Assembly: GCA_024693135.1 (NCBI GenBank)
Contig: JAILLN010000065.1
Coordinates: 58,381 to 122,380, forward strand
Source: Lachnospiraceae bacterium
Lineage (GTDB): Bacteria > Bacillota > Clostridia > Lachnospirales > Lachnospiraceae
Length of the DNA stretch: 64,000 bases
Direction: 5' to 3'
Part shown: positions 18,037 through 27,852 of the stretch, in pieces
Numbering within the stretch: position 1 is the stretch's first letter
How the letters are laid out: the number at the start of each line of letters is the position of its first letter
Program-made: the position numbers and the translations under genes
Notes under the pieces: generated by a model
The model's database searches: none
The model's input: the letters and a program-made list of their open reading frames with translations, nothing else
Told to the model about the DNA's origin: nothing

Positions 18037-19571
18037 GCTCTCCCTCCCTTCACCTTCAGCACAGGCTTCAATCCGAACACCTCCTCAAAGGTATCCGAGC
18101 GCTCAAAGAAAAGCCCTTTTTCCAGCAGGAGCTGATCGTCGGTATCCACCGTGATCAAAAGCTCCCTGCCCTTGATGGCACTCTTTATGTTTCGGTATTC
18201 CCTATGGGTGCTCCTGGCAAGGCCCGTGGCCACCCTCAGGATGGCGGCCAGCTTCACGGCCGCCCGGTAATCCCTGCTTTCAAAATCCTGCTCTGCAAAT
18301 TCGTCATAGGAAATGTTGTTGGGATAGGAATTCTTCACCACCGTGGCCACCACCTTTCTTTCCGCATGGGAGAGCCCGATGATCTCCGTGCCCATGATGA
18401 TGGCATAGGATACCTCCGCCGGGGAGCTTAAGGTCACAAACTTTCCCACATCCCGGAGCCTGGCGGAAAGATGCAGCAGAAGCCTCTCCCTCTTGGTCAG
18501 CCCGTGGATCTTCCTGGTGCCGTCAAAGATGCTTAAGGATGCGTTCACCAGCTCTCCGGAGATCGTATCCGAGCAGCAGTAGCGCTTGGCCAGGTTTTCT
18601 GCAGCGCTTAGGATGTCTTTTTCAAAATCATGGGAAGAAGCCACATATTTATTGCGCTCCGCGAAGTCGTAGGCGATGCCGTCGGCCAGGGATACCCCCG
18701 GAAACCACAGCCGCTTCGCTCCCGTGCCCGAAAGGATCCGGCTTACGATAATGGCCGCCGGCATAAAGAGGGAGGCGTTTTCCTCCGGGATGCCCAGGGA
18801 CCGGGCAAGTCCCATGGGTGCCTTCTTCGTCACCTCATTCAGATGGCGCTGGTACATCTCCGCCGTGACATCCTCCACCCCGTTTTCCCTCGCGATCTGA
18901 TTGACCACCGGGGAAATGTAATCATCCACTACGATGACATTCTCGATCCGGTAATTGCTCAGATAGATCCGCTTAAAGGTATGGAGCTCATTATTGACCA
19001 GCTCCGTCACATATCCCTCGTACCGGGAATAATTCGGCTCCAGGGCGGAGATCTTATCCCGGATCCTTAAGATCCCCAGATGCAGGTTCACCGAGGAGAT
19101 CAAATGTCCCTGGTCGAAAAGCGACACCTGGGTGGAGCCTCCCCCGATGTCGATAAAGGCCGTCCCCTTTTCGATAAACTGCTCGAACTGCTCTCCCCGT
19201 AAAGCTACCGCCTTGTATTCAAAAAATCTCTGCTCGGAATTGCTCAAGACCCTGACCTCAAGCCCGGTCCTCAGGCGGATCTGGTCCAAGACCACGTTGG
19301 TATTGACGGTTTCCCTTATGGCCGAGGTGCCATAGGCCTGGTACTTCTCAATGTGATAGCCCTCCATGATCTCCACGAAGCCCTTCAGGATCTCGCAGAG
19401 CTCGTCCATGAGCCGGAAGCTGATCATCCCCTCATGGAAGGTATCGTCCCCCAAATCGATCCGGTGCCGCACATGGTCGATCTCCTTTATGCCCGTCTTT
19501 CCGCCCAGCTCAAAGATCTTCATTCCCAGCTCATAGGATCCCACGTCAATGGCCGCAAATAATTTCTTCAT
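18033..19571 (-). CDS. ppx: Exopolyphosphatase / guanosine pentaphosphatase
   Basis: This enzyme removes terminal phosphate from polyphosphate, and possibly from pppGpp. About 512 residues give the two-lobed ASKHA N-terminal half (AAIDVGSYELGMKIFEL; FIDIGGGSTQVSLFDQG) and a C-terminal HD-like helical domain (RERLLLHLSARLRDVG; IIGLSHAERKVVATVV). The ATG at 19571 is chosen because AGGAG lies 7 bp before it; a TTG two codons upstream is not supported. It is immediately followed by ppk. Confidence 0.94.
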   Translation of the reverse strand: MKKLFAAIDVGSYELGMKIFELGGKTGIKEIDHVRHRIDLGDDTFHEGMISFRLMDELCEILKGFVEIMEGYHIEKYQAYGTSAIRETVNTNVVLDQIRLRTGLEVRVLSNSEQRFFEYKAVALRGEQFEQFIEKGTAFIDIGGGSTQVSLFDQGHLISSVNLHLGILRIRDKISALEPNYSRYEGYVTELVNNELHTFKRIYLSNYRIENVIVVDDYISPVVNQIARENGVEDVTAEMYQRHLNEVTKKAPMGLARSLGIPEENASLFMPAAIIVSRILSGTGAKRLWFPGVSLADGIAYDFAERNKYVASSHDFEKDILSAAENLAKRYCCSDTISGELVNASLSIFDGTRKIHGLTKRERLLLHLSARLRDVGKFVTLSSPAEVSYAIIMGTEIIGLSHAERKVVATVVKNSYPNNISYDEFAEQDFESRDYRAAVKLAAILRVATGLARSTHREYRNIKSAIKGRELLITVDTDDQLLLEKGLFFERSDTFEEVFGLKPVLKVKGGRA

Positions 19572-19582
19572 AAGCAAGCTCC

Positions 19583-20875
19583 TTATCTCACGGAAATGCA
19601 GTAATCAATAAACTGCTGGGCAGTGCGTCCGGAAAGCCCGCCATGGGAAAGCTCCCAGCGGTTTGCCTGAAGCAAAAGCTCCTCCTCCGGGAGATCCAGC
19701 CCGTTTCGTTTCGCAAGCTCCAGCACGATGGTCTTGAAAAGCTTCGGATCCGGCCTTCCGAAGTAGATCGTTACGCCGAACCGGTTGTACAGGGAAAGCT
19801 TCTCCTGCACGGTATCGCTTTCATGGATGTCGTCATCCTCATACCGGTCCAGCTTGTCCCGGAAATTCTCATGCACCAGATGCCTCCGGTTGGAGGTGGC
19901 ATAGATCAGGATATTGTCCGGCTTCACCTCAAGGCCGCCCTCGATCAGCGCCTTAAGGTATTTGTATTCCGTCTCATTATCCTCAAAGGACAGGTCGTCC
20001 ATGAAGATGATGAAGCGGTAATTCCGGTCCTTGATCTGGGAGACCAAGTCGTTCAGATACCGGAATTGATGCTTGTAGATCTCAATGACCCGGAGCCCCT
20101 GCGCAAAAAACCGGTTCAGGATGCCCTTTACCGAGCTGGACTTTCCGGTACCGGCATCCCCATAAAGCAGGCAGTTGTTGGCCTTCTTTCCCTCTACAAA
20201 GGCCTCCGTATTTTCGATGAGCATCTGTTTGGCCGCGTTATATCCCACCAGGTCGGAAAGCTGTACCGGAGCCGTCTTGACGATAGGCTCGATCACGGCA
20301 CGGTCCCCCGCATTATCCCGCAGCCGGAAAGCCTTGTGAAGGCCGAACATGCCGGTGCCGTTTTCCTGATAGAACCGTTCCATCCGCTGAAGCATCTCCC
20401 CGGCGCTTTCCGCCCCGGCCAGATCCTTCGCCAGCTCCACGATCCTGTCCCGGATCCTCCGGCTGAATCGCCTTCCCCCGCCATGGTCCGGCAGGAAATC
20501 AGCCAGAGCTCCGAAGCACTCTGCATCATACCGGGAATCAAGCTCCCGGATGTCGCAGGCAAAAAATTCCCGGAAGATCTCCAGGTCATGGAGGGCAAAG
20601 GACCGGATCGTATTCTCCCTGCTGATCTGCCGCATCTCCGCCGAAAGGGAAAAGGCATTCTCGTGGTTTACCAGATAGTAGGCCAGATAATCATGCCAGA
20701 GATTGCCCGCAAAGCCCATCTCGCTGGATACCTTAAGCAGCTTCGCCGTAGTCCTGTAGCAGAGATTCCGGTACAAAAGCTTGGCACCGCCGGCTCCTCC
20801 GATGAGCTCGGCCATATCCCTCAGGATCTCATCCGCCGGATCCGTCCGGTAAAGAATCAGTTCATCCATCCTCAT
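19583..20875 (-). CDS. DUF815-family AAA ATPase
   Basis: This 430-residue ATPase has a long helical N-terminal region (about 1-190) and an AAA core. The Walker A motif is in YGDAGTGKSSSVKGIL, Walker B in FRFIIFMDDLSFEDNE, and a sensor-1-like asparagine in ILIYATSNRRHLV. These are features of the DUF815 family found in many Clostridia. Its cellular role is unknown, although the fold suggests remodelling of a protein partner. The ATG at 20875 follows GAGGAGG. Tight packing between pheA (15 bp) and ppx (11 bp to the ATG) places it in the same transcript. Confidence 0.88.
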   Translation of the reverse strand: MRMDELILYRTDPADEILRDMAELIGGAGGAKLLYRNLCYRTTAKLLKVSSEMGFAGNLWHDYLAYYLVNHENAFSLSAEMRQISRENTIRSFALHDLEIFREFFACDIRELDSRYDAECFGALADFLPDHGGGRRFSRRIRDRIVELAKDLAGAESAGEMLQRMERFYQENGTGMFGLHKAFRLRDNAGDRAVIEPIVKTAPVQLSDLVGYNAAKQMLIENTEAFVEGKKANNCLLYGDAGTGKSSSVKGILNRFFAQGLRVIEIYKHQFRYLNDLVSQIKDRNYRFIIFMDDLSFEDNETEYKYLKALIEGGLEVKPDNILIYATSNRRHLVHENFRDKLDRYEDDDIHESDTVQEKLSLYNRFGVTIYFGRPDPKLFKTIVLELAKRNGLDLPEEELLLQANRWELSHGGLSGRTAQQFIDYCISVR

Positions 20876-20890
20876 GACAGCCCTGCCTCC

Positions 20891-22018
20891 TCAATAATTT
20901 CCCAGGATCTTCATATTCACCGTCTCTTCCCTCAGGGCATGCAGCGCATTCCTCACCGCGCCCTCCGAAAGATTTCCCTCAAAATCGATAAAGAACCGGT
21001 ACTCCCAGGGCCTGCCCGGGATCGGCCGGCTTTCGATCCGGTTCATGTTGAGGCCGTTATAATAAAAATGGCTCAGCACATGATACAGGGAGCCGCTCTC
21101 ATGGGGAAGCTCGAAGCAGATGGAAACCTTCCCTGCCCCCTTCACGAATACCTTCTGGTTCGTTACGATGATAAACCGGGTGGAATTCTCCGCGTTGGTA
21201 TTCAGGTCTTCCCGAAGCACCTCCAGTCCGTAAAGGGACGCGCAGTGCCTGCTTGCTATGGCCGCCGCGGTCCGGTCCTGCCTGTCGCGGACCAGTCTTG
21301 CCGCTACGGCGGTATTTTCCAGGGGATGCGCCAGGATCTGCCGGTGTCCCTCCAGGTACTCCCCGCACTGCATCAAGGCCTGGGGATGGGAATAAACATT
21401 TTTGATGTCCTCCTCCGAAGCACCGGGAAGTCCCAAAAGACAGTGTCTGATGGGGATCACCTGCTCTGCCACGATATAATTTTCATATTGTACCAGAAGG
21501 TCATAGTTCTGGCTTACGATGCCTGCGGAGGAATTCTCGATGGGAAGCACGGCATAATCCGCCGCTCCCTCGTCGATGATGCTCATGGCATCCCGGAAGG
21601 TCTCCACCGGAGAAGCCTTTACGCCCTCCCCGAAAAAGGCAAGGAGCGCCTCCTGTGAATAAGCCCCTTCCGTGCCCTGGAAGACCGCCCTGGCCCCTTC
21701 CTTTTCGATCCCGCCGATCTCCTGAAAGGGAAGCTTCCCCCGGATGCCCTCCTCCTCCATCATGCCATACTGGCGTTTCCTTGAGATGGACATGATATGC
21801 CGGTAAAGCTCCTCCAGGGCCACTGCATTAAAGGGCGTATGGGCCATGGCCCTCACGGATTCCAGCTTGGCCTTTTCCCTTTCCCTGTCCAGGACGCTCA
21901 TTCCATTTTCGAGCTTTACCCGGGCCACCTCCTCGGAAAGCCCCATTCTTTTTTCAAAGAGCTCTGCCATCTGCCGGTCGATCCCATCCAGCAGAGCCCT
22001 GCATTCCTTCAGCTCCAT
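20891..22018 (-). CDS. pheA: Chorismate mutase / prephenate dehydratase (P-protein)
   Basis: This bifunctional enzyme takes chorismate to phenylpyruvate in phenylalanine synthesis. The start is ATG 22018 (MELKECRALLDGIDRQMAEL), with AGGAAAGAGG upstream. The AroQ-type mutase covers about residues 1-90 and prephenate dehydratase about 108-285 (QGTEGAYSQEALLAFFG; the catalytic TRF in NSTRFIIVTNQ). A C-terminal ACT domain carries the phenylalanine-binding ESRP motif (NRIESRPIPGRPWEYRFFI), so feedback inhibition is likely. It lies 11 bp after pyrI in a multi-pathway operon. Confidence 0.96.
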   Translation of the reverse strand: MELKECRALLDGIDRQMAELFEKRMGLSEEVARVKLENGMSVLDREREKAKLESVRAMAHTPFNAVALEELYRHIMSISRKRQYGMMEEEGIRGKLPFQEIGGIEKEGARAVFQGTEGAYSQEALLAFFGEGVKASPVETFRDAMSIIDEGAADYAVLPIENSSAGIVSQNYDLLVQYENYIVAEQVIPIRHCLLGLPGASEEDIKNVYSHPQALMQCGEYLEGHRQILAHPLENTAVAARLVRDRQDRTAAAIASRHCASLYGLEVLREDLNTNAENSTRFIIVTNQKVFVKGAGKVSICFELPHESGSLYHVLSHFYYNGLNMNRIESRPIPGRPWEYRFFIDFEGNLSEGAVRNALHALREETVNMKILGNY

Positions 22019-22029
22019 AGCCCTCTTTC

Positions 22030-22485
22030 CTATGACTGGTCCTGGTCTCCGTAGCGGGTCTCGCAATACTTGCAGCGATATACCTCATTCTTCGGGTCGG
22101 TCAGCACAAAGACCTGGTCCAGCCCCTGCTCGATCGAGGTAATGCATCTGGGGTTTTTGCAGCGGATGATGTTCTTTACCTGCTTCGGCAGGGTGATGAC
22201 GGGTTTGGCGATGATCTTGCCCCCCTTGATCACATCCACCGTGGCATTATGGTCCAGAAATCCGATCACATCCATGTCAAACTGGTCAATAGGGCACTCC
22301 ACCTTGATGATGTCCTTCTTTCCCATCTTCCTGGAGGACGCATTGGTGATAAGGGCCACGCTGCAGTCCAGCATTCCAAGCCCCAGGTCCCGGTAGAGCT
22401 TCATGCCCCGCCCCGCATGGATATGGTCGATCACAAACCCTTCATCGATCTTTCCTACATTCAGTTTATATTTCTGCTCCTGCAT
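22030..22485 (-). CDS. pyrI: Aspartate carbamoyltransferase regulatory subunit
   Basis: This subunit binds ATP or CTP and tunes the catalytic PyrB trimer in pyrimidine synthesis. It has 151 residues, the normal length. The nucleotide-binding part contains GFVIDHIHAGRGMKLYRDLG. The C-terminal zinc site has four cysteines in CKNPRC and YRCKYCETRYG. It follows pyrB by 25 bp on the same strand. Confidence 0.97.
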   Translation of the reverse strand: MQEQKYKLNVGKIDEGFVIDHIHAGRGMKLYRDLGLGMLDCSVALITNASSRKMGKKDIIKVECPIDQFDMDVIGFLDHNATVDVIKGGKIIAKPVITLPKQVKNIIRCKNPRCITSIEQGLDQVFVLTDPKNEVYRCKYCETRYGDQDQS

Positions 22486-22510
22486 AATCCCGCCTTTCCT
22501 TAAGCCGCCT

Positions 22511-23437
22511 TCAGATCTCGATGCGAAGAAGCATCAGGATCAGTGCCATCCGGATATACATGCCGTACTTCACCTGCTCGAAATACTTGGCCCTGGGATC
22601 CTGGTCTACTTCCACTGCGATCTCATTCACCCTGGGCAGGGGGTGCAGCACGATCATGTCTTCCTTCGCAAGCCTCATCTTTTTCTTGTCCAGGATATAG
22701 AAATCCTTCAGGCGCACATAATCCTCTTCGTTAAAGAAGCGCTCCCTCTGCACCCTGGTCATATAGAGGATGTCCAGCATGGGCATGGCTTCCTCAAGCT
22801 TCGTGATCTCCGCGAAGCCTGCATTCGGCTTCGTTTTCAGCTCCTCGATGATATAGCCCGGAAGCTTCAGCTCCTCGGGAGAGATCATCACGAAGCGCAC
22901 GTTCTCATAGCGCAGCAGCGCCTGGATCAGGGAATGGACCGTGCGGCCGAATTTCAGGTCTCCGCAGAGCCCTACGGTCATGCCGGAAAGGGTGCCCTTC
23001 AGGGAGCGGATGGTCATGAGATCCGTCAGGGTCTGGGTAGGATGCTGATGGCCTCCGTCCCCGGCATTGATCACCGGGATGGTGGAATGGGCCGCCGCCA
23101 CCATGGGGGCTCCCTCCTTGGGATGCCGCATGGCACAGATATCCGCGAAGCAGGATATGATCCGGATGGTATCCGCCACGCTCTCCCCCTTCGCCGCCGA
23201 GGAGGAATCCGCGGAAGCAAAGCCCATGGTCCGTCCTCCCATATGAAGCATGGCCGACTCAAAGGACAGCCTGGTACGGGTGCTGGGCTCATAGAAGCAG
23301 GTTGCCAAAATCTTCCCATCACAGACATGGGCGTATCTTTCCGGATCAGACCGGATCTTTTCTGCCGTATCCATCAGCGCATTCAGCTCCTCCACTGACA
23401 GATCCAGCGGACTCATGAGATGCCTCAATTCGTTCAA
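22511..23437 (-). CDS. pyrB: Aspartate carbamoyltransferase catalytic subunit
   Basis: This subunit forms carbamoyl-aspartate, the committed step of pyrimidine synthesis. It has 308 residues. The carbamoyl-phosphate loop [14 protein letters not shown], the HPTQTL motif and HPLPRVNEI are all intact. The start is a TTG at 23437 with a strong AAGGAGG 5-6 bp before it; the first ATG (23416) would truncate the conserved [11 protein letters not shown] start. An unusual start codon may hold expression down. It partners with PyrI immediately downstream. Confidence 0.96.
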   Translation of the reverse strand: MNELRHLMSPLDLSVEELNALMDTAEKIRSDPERYAHVCDGKILATCFYEPSTRTRLSFESAMLHMGGRTMGFASADSSSAAKGESVADTIRIISCFADICAMRHPKEGAPMVAAAHSTIPVINAGDGGHQHPTQTLTDLMTIRSLKGTLSGMTVGLCGDLKFGRTVHSLIQALLRYENVRFVMISPEELKLPGYIIEELKTKPNAGFAEITKLEEAMPMLDILYMTRVQRERFFNEEDYVRLKDFYILDKKKMRLAKEDMIVLHPLPRVNEIAVEVDQDPRAKYFEQVKYGMYIRMALILMLLRIEI

Positions 23438-23462
23438 AGCCGCCTCCTTATCATCATTGGTT

Positions 23463-24710
23463 TTATCCCCTCACCTGTCCGGTGCCGCGGATCTCATATT
23501 TATAGGTAGTCAGCGCCTCAAGCCCCATGGGGCCCCTGGCATGGAACTTCTGGGTGCTGATGCCGATCTCCGCCCCGAAGCCGAATTCAAATCCGTCGGA
23601 AAACCGGGTGGATGCATTCACATAAACGCAGGCCGAGTCGATCTCCCTTAAGAAGCGCTCAGCGTTTTCTTTATTCTCCGTGATGATGGCTTCGGAATGG
23701 CCGGTGCTGTAATGGTTGATATGGGCGATGGCCTCGTCAAGGCTGTCCACCACCTTAATGGAAAGCACAGGCCCCAGGAACTCCGTGGCAAAATCCTCCT
23801 CGGATGCCTTAAGGATGCCCTCCGACAGGGCAATGCTCGCCTCGTCTCCCCGCATCTCGATCTCTTTAGCCTTAAGCCTTTCCCGGATCAAAGGCACCGC
23901 TTCCGGGGCGATGCCCTTATGGACCACCAGGGATTCCGCCGCATTGCATACCCCCATCCTCTGGGTCTTGGCGTTGTCGATGATATCCAGGGCCATGCGA
24001 AGGTCTGCGCTTTCATCCACATAGATATGGCAGTTGCCCACCCCGGTCTCGATCACGGGCACCTCCGCATTTTCGACCACAGAGCGGATAAGGCCGGCGC
24101 CTCCCCTAGGGATCAAAAGATCCAGATAACCCCTAAGCTTCATGAATTCCCTGACTGTCTCCCGGGAAGTATCCTCCACCAGTTGAAGGGCATCCTCCGG
24201 AAGATCCTGGCTCTTAAGCGCCTTACGGATCACCTCCACGATGGCCATATTGGAGCCTATGGCATCGGAGCCGCCCCTCAGGATCACGGCATTTCCCGAC
24301 ATGAAGGTCAGGGCAAAGGCGTCTGCCGTGACATTCGGCCTGGATTCATAGATGATCCCGATGACCCCGAAGGGTGCCCTGACTTTTTCGATCTGAAGCC
24401 CGTTGGGCCTTACATCGTGATCCATCACGGCGCCAATGGGATCCGGAAGCTCTGCCACCTGCCTCAAGCCCTCCGCCATGGCGGCGATCCGCTCTTTTGT
24501 CAGGGTGAGCCTGTCCACCAAAGGTGCGCTCACTCCCCGTTTCCTGGCGGCCTCCACATCCGGCGCATTTGCCTCAAGGATCCGGTCGGCCTCGGAAACC
24601 AAAGCATCCGCCGAAGCCCGAAGCCCTCTCTGCTTTGCCGCGGTATCCAGGCTGTTCAGGATCCTGGCCGCCTCCCTTGCTCTTTTCCCTAATTCCACCA
24701 ATTCCGCCAT
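23463..24710 (-). CDS. proA: Gamma-glutamyl phosphate reductase
   Basis: This NADPH-dependent enzyme makes glutamate-5-semialdehyde, the second step of proline synthesis. It has 415 residues of the aldehyde-dehydrogenase fold. Conserved segments are [19 protein letters not shown], the catalytic cysteine in [14 protein letters not shown], and the C-terminal [20 protein letters not shown]. proB is not in the window, which is unusual since the two are normally adjacent. A clear promoter precedes it, making proA the first gene of the long minus-strand array. Confidence 0.97.
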   Translation of the reverse strand: MAELVELGKRAREAARILNSLDTAAKQRGLRASADALVSEADRILEANAPDVEAARKRGVSAPLVDRLTLTKERIAAMAEGLRQVAELPDPIGAVMDHDVRPNGLQIEKVRAPFGVIGIIYESRPNVTADAFALTFMSGNAVILRGGSDAIGSNMAIVEVIRKALKSQDLPEDALQLVEDTSRETVREFMKLRGYLDLLIPRGGAGLIRSVVENAEVPVIETGVGNCHIYVDESADLRMALDIIDNAKTQRMGVCNAAESLVVHKGIAPEAVPLIRERLKAKEIEMRGDEASIALSEGILKASEEDFATEFLGPVLSIKVVDSLDEAIAHINHYSTGHSEAIITENKENAERFLREIDSACVYVNASTRFSDGFEFGFGAEIGISTQKFHARGPMGLEALTTYKYEIRGTGQVRG

Positions 24711-24748
24711 AGCCTCTCCTTATCCGTAAAAATCCACACATTTCTTCC

Positions 24749-24777
24749 ATCTTACCACGAAAGGGGAAATCAGACAA
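24749..24777 (-). promoter_or_regulatory. Promoter of the proA-pyrBI-pheA-ppx-ppk array
   Basis: On the minus strand TTGTCT is followed after 17 bp by TAAGAT, about 40 bp before the proA ATG. No comparable promoter was found in the short gaps down to galT. Confidence 0.6.
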
Positions 24778-24837
24778 ACCGCTTAAGGACTGGCCATTAA
24801 GCCGGAGCCGGAGCCGGAATGCATAGGGTTTTTCGGC

Positions 24838-27138
24838 TCACTCCACCCCTTTGAGCGCGTCTACCATATCAATATTCTTTACCTTCCCGGAGAAAAGGAG
24901 ATTTACCGACACGGACACCAGAAACGTCCCGCCGATAGACCAGACATAGGTGGGAAAATAGAGGATCGGGAACATATCGAGAGTGTCGGACACGGTCGTA
25001 CAGATGACATAGAGCATGCCCCAGCCGGCATAGAGACCGGCGATGATCCCGATGATGGTAAGCCATAGATTCTGCTTTTGCAGGATCTGCCTTATCTTTG
25101 GCGAGGAAAAGCCCAGCACCTTCAGGGTGGCCACCTCCCTGGTCTTTTCCACAAAGGACAGGACCCCCAGATTGTAGAGCACCACTACGCCCAGGAACAC
25201 GGCCGCAAGCACCATCACATAAACCATGGCATTGAGTATCTCCATGGTCTCGGAAAATGCGGCCTTCATGCCCTCGATATTGAGGACGGTGGACACCTCA
25301 TCCTCTTCGGAAAGAGACGGATCCACGCTCTTATTTGTCAGCACGGCGGTGGGCTTGAAGGTATATTCCATCTCTTCAAACACCTCCTTCCTCATGGTGA
25401 TGCCCTGGATGGAGGGATCCCTGTAGATCTGCTCCACCCGGGTATTCTGCCACTTGTCATCGCCCACAAAATGCCACCTGATGCGGTCTCCCACCCCGAT
25501 CCCGAGGAGGCCCGCCATCTTAGAGGTCATGGCAATGCCCTTATCCGTGAGCTTCACGGGATTCAGCTTCCTGTCCTGGATGTGGATGAAGTTTCCCTTA
25601 TCCACGATCGTTGCCGAACCGCTCTTCTTGGCCGTATCGGAAACAAATTCCACCTTTTTTTCCTCGATCATCTGACCCCTGTAGCGGACAGCCAGATCAT
25701 AGGCATAGTCCGCATCCGCATCGGAGGATAATACGATCTTGTTCTTTGCCGTCATCAGCTCGCCGTACATCTTATCCATGAGTCCCTTGATGGAATCAAA
25801 GCAGCCAAAGCCGCAGACAAGAAGCATGGCGCAGCCCATGACGCCCAGTATCCCCATGAGGCTCCGAAGCTTATTTCTCATCACGTCCCGGATATTCCAC
25901 TGGGTGGAAAAATCAAGCCGCAGCCAGAGCCTGCTTTTTTCAAAGCCGGAATGCCTGACCTTTTTCGGCGCAGGCGGCTTTAATGTCACGGCCGGCGGAT
26001 CCTTGAGCTCCTTTCTGCAGGACAGGAAGGATACCGTCGTCGACACGAAGATGGCAAGCACAGTGACGGCCATATCAAGCCCCGTCACCTGTCCAGAAAG
26101 ATCCGGGACCAGATAAGAGCCCTCAAACATGGACAGGATCCAGGCCGGCATGACCTTCGAGCCGAGGAAGGCCCCCAGGATACAGCCCGCCGCACTGATC
26201 ACGAAACCATAGGACACATAGTGAAGCGTGATGGCCGCCTTTGAGAAGCCCAGAGCCTTCATGGTACCGATCTGGATGCGCTGCCCGGCGGTAACCCTTG
26301 CCATGGTGGTCACGATGCCGAGCAGGGCTATGGCCACAAAGACCACCGCAAACATGGCGCCCATGGCCTTGTGCTGCCTGATCTCCGCATCAAAGGTGGC
26401 AAAGCTCAGATTCTGATCCCTGTCCGTGACGGCGATGTCATCCCGGTCAAACCGGTTTTCAAGCTTCCTTTTGATCATGGACAGCTGCTCCTCCGAGGAA
26501 AATTCATCGGCAATATCCACCAGAAGCTGGTTGTAGACGATGTTTTCCGCATCCGGGTACATCCCGGGCGCCATGAAGGCAACCCCGCATTTTTTATAAT
26601 TGGGATACATCAGATCCGATTCGGAAACATAGTAGACATAGTCGGGCGCATCGACGATCCCGCGCACCCTTCCGTCGATCTTCATGCTGTCGATCTTTAT
26701 GGAAAAAGTATCGCCGATATTTATCTTATTTGTCCTTGCAAACCACTCCTCAAGCCAGAATCCGTCCTTTTGTCCGTCAAAGGCTTCGCCCTCGTAGAGC
26801 ATGAGGGAATTGATGTCATTCTCCTCCATGAAGTTCACGTACATGTAAGCATTGTCCGTCTTTTCGGCAGTACCCGTCAGCGACAGGCGCTTTTCCACGT
26901 TTTTGACGCCCTTTACCTTTGCGGCAAGCCGGAGGTCATCGTCGGAAAAACCTGCCCCCATGACCCAGAGGTCACACAGATGATATTCCCTATAATAAGA
27001 ATCAGCGCTCTCTCCCGCTCCCGAGCTTTCGGCGTCGATCCCCACAAAAACGAACATGCCGAGGAAGGACATCAGAAAGATCGAGATGAACTGCGCTTTG
27101 TTTTTTGAAAGATCCCGCCACATCTTGCGCAGAAGCAT
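24838..27138 (-). CDS. ABC transporter permease, FtsX/MacB-like, duplicated
   Basis: This membrane subunit of an export-type ABC system has 766 residues with two FtsX-like halves. There is an N-terminal helix (FISIFLMSFLGMFVFVGIDA), a large extracellular domain, a helix bundle (about 270-370), then a second extracellular domain and three C-terminal helices. It starts with the TAATG overlap shared with the ATPase gene, so the two are translationally coupled. Together with the HlyD-like adaptor upstream it forms a MacAB-like efflux or surface-remodelling system. The substrate is unknown. Confidence 0.9.
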   Translation of the reverse strand: MLLRKMWRDLSKNKAQFISIFLMSFLGMFVFVGIDAESSGAGESADSYYREYHLCDLWVMGAGFSDDDLRLAAKVKGVKNVEKRLSLTGTAEKTDNAYMYVNFMEENDINSLMLYEGEAFDGQKDGFWLEEWFARTNKINIGDTFSIKIDSMKIDGRVRGIVDAPDYVYYVSESDLMYPNYKKCGVAFMAPGMYPDAENIVYNQLLVDIADEFSSEEQLSMIKRKLENRFDRDDIAVTDRDQNLSFATFDAEIRQHKAMGAMFAVVFVAIALLGIVTTMARVTAGQRIQIGTMKALGFSKAAITLHYVSYGFVISAAGCILGAFLGSKVMPAWILSMFEGSYLVPDLSGQVTGLDMAVTVLAIFVSTTVSFLSCRKELKDPPAVTLKPPAPKKVRHSGFEKSRLWLRLDFSTQWNIRDVMRNKLRSLMGILGVMGCAMLLVCGFGCFDSIKGLMDKMYGELMTAKNKIVLSSDADADYAYDLAVRYRGQMIEEKKVEFVSDTAKKSGSATIVDKGNFIHIQDRKLNPVKLTDKGIAMTSKMAGLLGIGVGDRIRWHFVGDDKWQNTRVEQIYRDPSIQGITMRKEVFEEMEYTFKPTAVLTNKSVDPSLSEEDEVSTVLNIEGMKAAFSETMEILNAMVYVMVLAAVFLGVVVLYNLGVLSFVEKTREVATLKVLGFSSPKIRQILQKQNLWLTIIGIIAGLYAGWGMLYVICTTVSDTLDMFPILYFPTYVWSIGGTFLVSVSVNLLFSGKVKNIDMVDALKGVE

Positions 27139-27848
27139 TACCAGTTCACCTCTTCCGCATCCTTCGGATGGTCATTGTGCTCGATCGACCGGATGCCGCC
27201 GTTTTTGACCCGGATCACGGTATCCGCGATATCGGCAAAGAAGCTGTTATGGGTCACCATGACCACCGTCCTTTTTTTGCTGCGGCTCATCTCCTGCAAG
27301 AGCTTCAATACTTCCTTTCCCGTATCGGTGTCCAGCGCTCCCGTAGGCTCATCACAGAGCAGGAGCCTCGGATTTTTGGCAATGGCCCGGGCGATGGAGG
27401 TACGCTGCTGCTCTCCGCCGGAAAGCTGGGACGGGAACTGGTGCATATGGTCTGCAAGCCCCACCGCCGCAAGCGCCTCCTTCGGATCTGTCGTGCCGCT
27501 TTTGATATCCTTCATCAATGCCACATTTTCATAGGCCGTCAGGGTGGGAATGAGATTGTAGAACTGGAAGACGACGCCCACGTTTTCAGCCCTGTATTTT
27601 GTGAGCTGATTATCCGAATAGGTGGTCAGATCCTCTCCGTCAAAAAAAATGTGCCCGCTTGATGCGCTGTCCATGCCGCCAAGCAGGTTCAGGAGAGTGC
27701 TTTTTCCTGCGCCCGAGGGTCCCAGGATGACCACCATCTCTCCTTCATTTATGGAAAGGTTTGCATCCTTCAGGGCAAAGAATTCACGGTCTCCCTGGGC
27801 GTATTTTTTACATACATCCTTAAATTCGATCAGTACTCTTTCTTCCAT
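27138..27848 (-). CDS. ABC transporter ATP-binding protein (LolD/MacB type)
   Basis: This cytosolic ATPase has 236 residues. It shows Walker A GPSGAGKSTLLNLLGG, the signature LSGGEQQRTSIARAIA, Walker B LLLCDEPTGALD and a switch histidine in VMVTHNSFFAD. The GALD form of the D-loop and the neighbours place it with the LolD/MacB export group. It lies 4 bp after the adaptor gene and overlaps the permease gene by 1 base. Confidence 0.94.
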   Translation of the reverse strand: MEERVLIEFKDVCKKYAQGDREFFALKDANLSINEGEMVVILGPSGAGKSTLLNLLGGMDSASSGHIFFDGEDLTTYSDNQLTKYRAENVGVVFQFYNLIPTLTAYENVALMKDIKSGTTDPKEALAAVGLADHMHQFPSQLSGGEQQRTSIARAIAKNPRLLLCDEPTGALDTDTGKEVLKLLQEMSRSKKRTVVMVTHNSFFADIADTVIRVKNGGIRSIEHNDHPKDAEEVNW

Positions 27849-27852
27849 GATC

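Noticed and set aside
19643..21658. 671-codon plus-strand frame opposite the DUF815 and pheA genes
   Set aside because: It runs antisense to two well-conserved genes, is rich in Leu/Pro/His as expected of a shadow frame in GC-rich DNA, and has no ribosome site or domain.
24781..24837. Terminator after the FtsX-like permease gene
   Set aside because: Only a 6-bp GAGCCG/CGGCTC pairing with a long loop and no T-run in the transcribed direction is visible.
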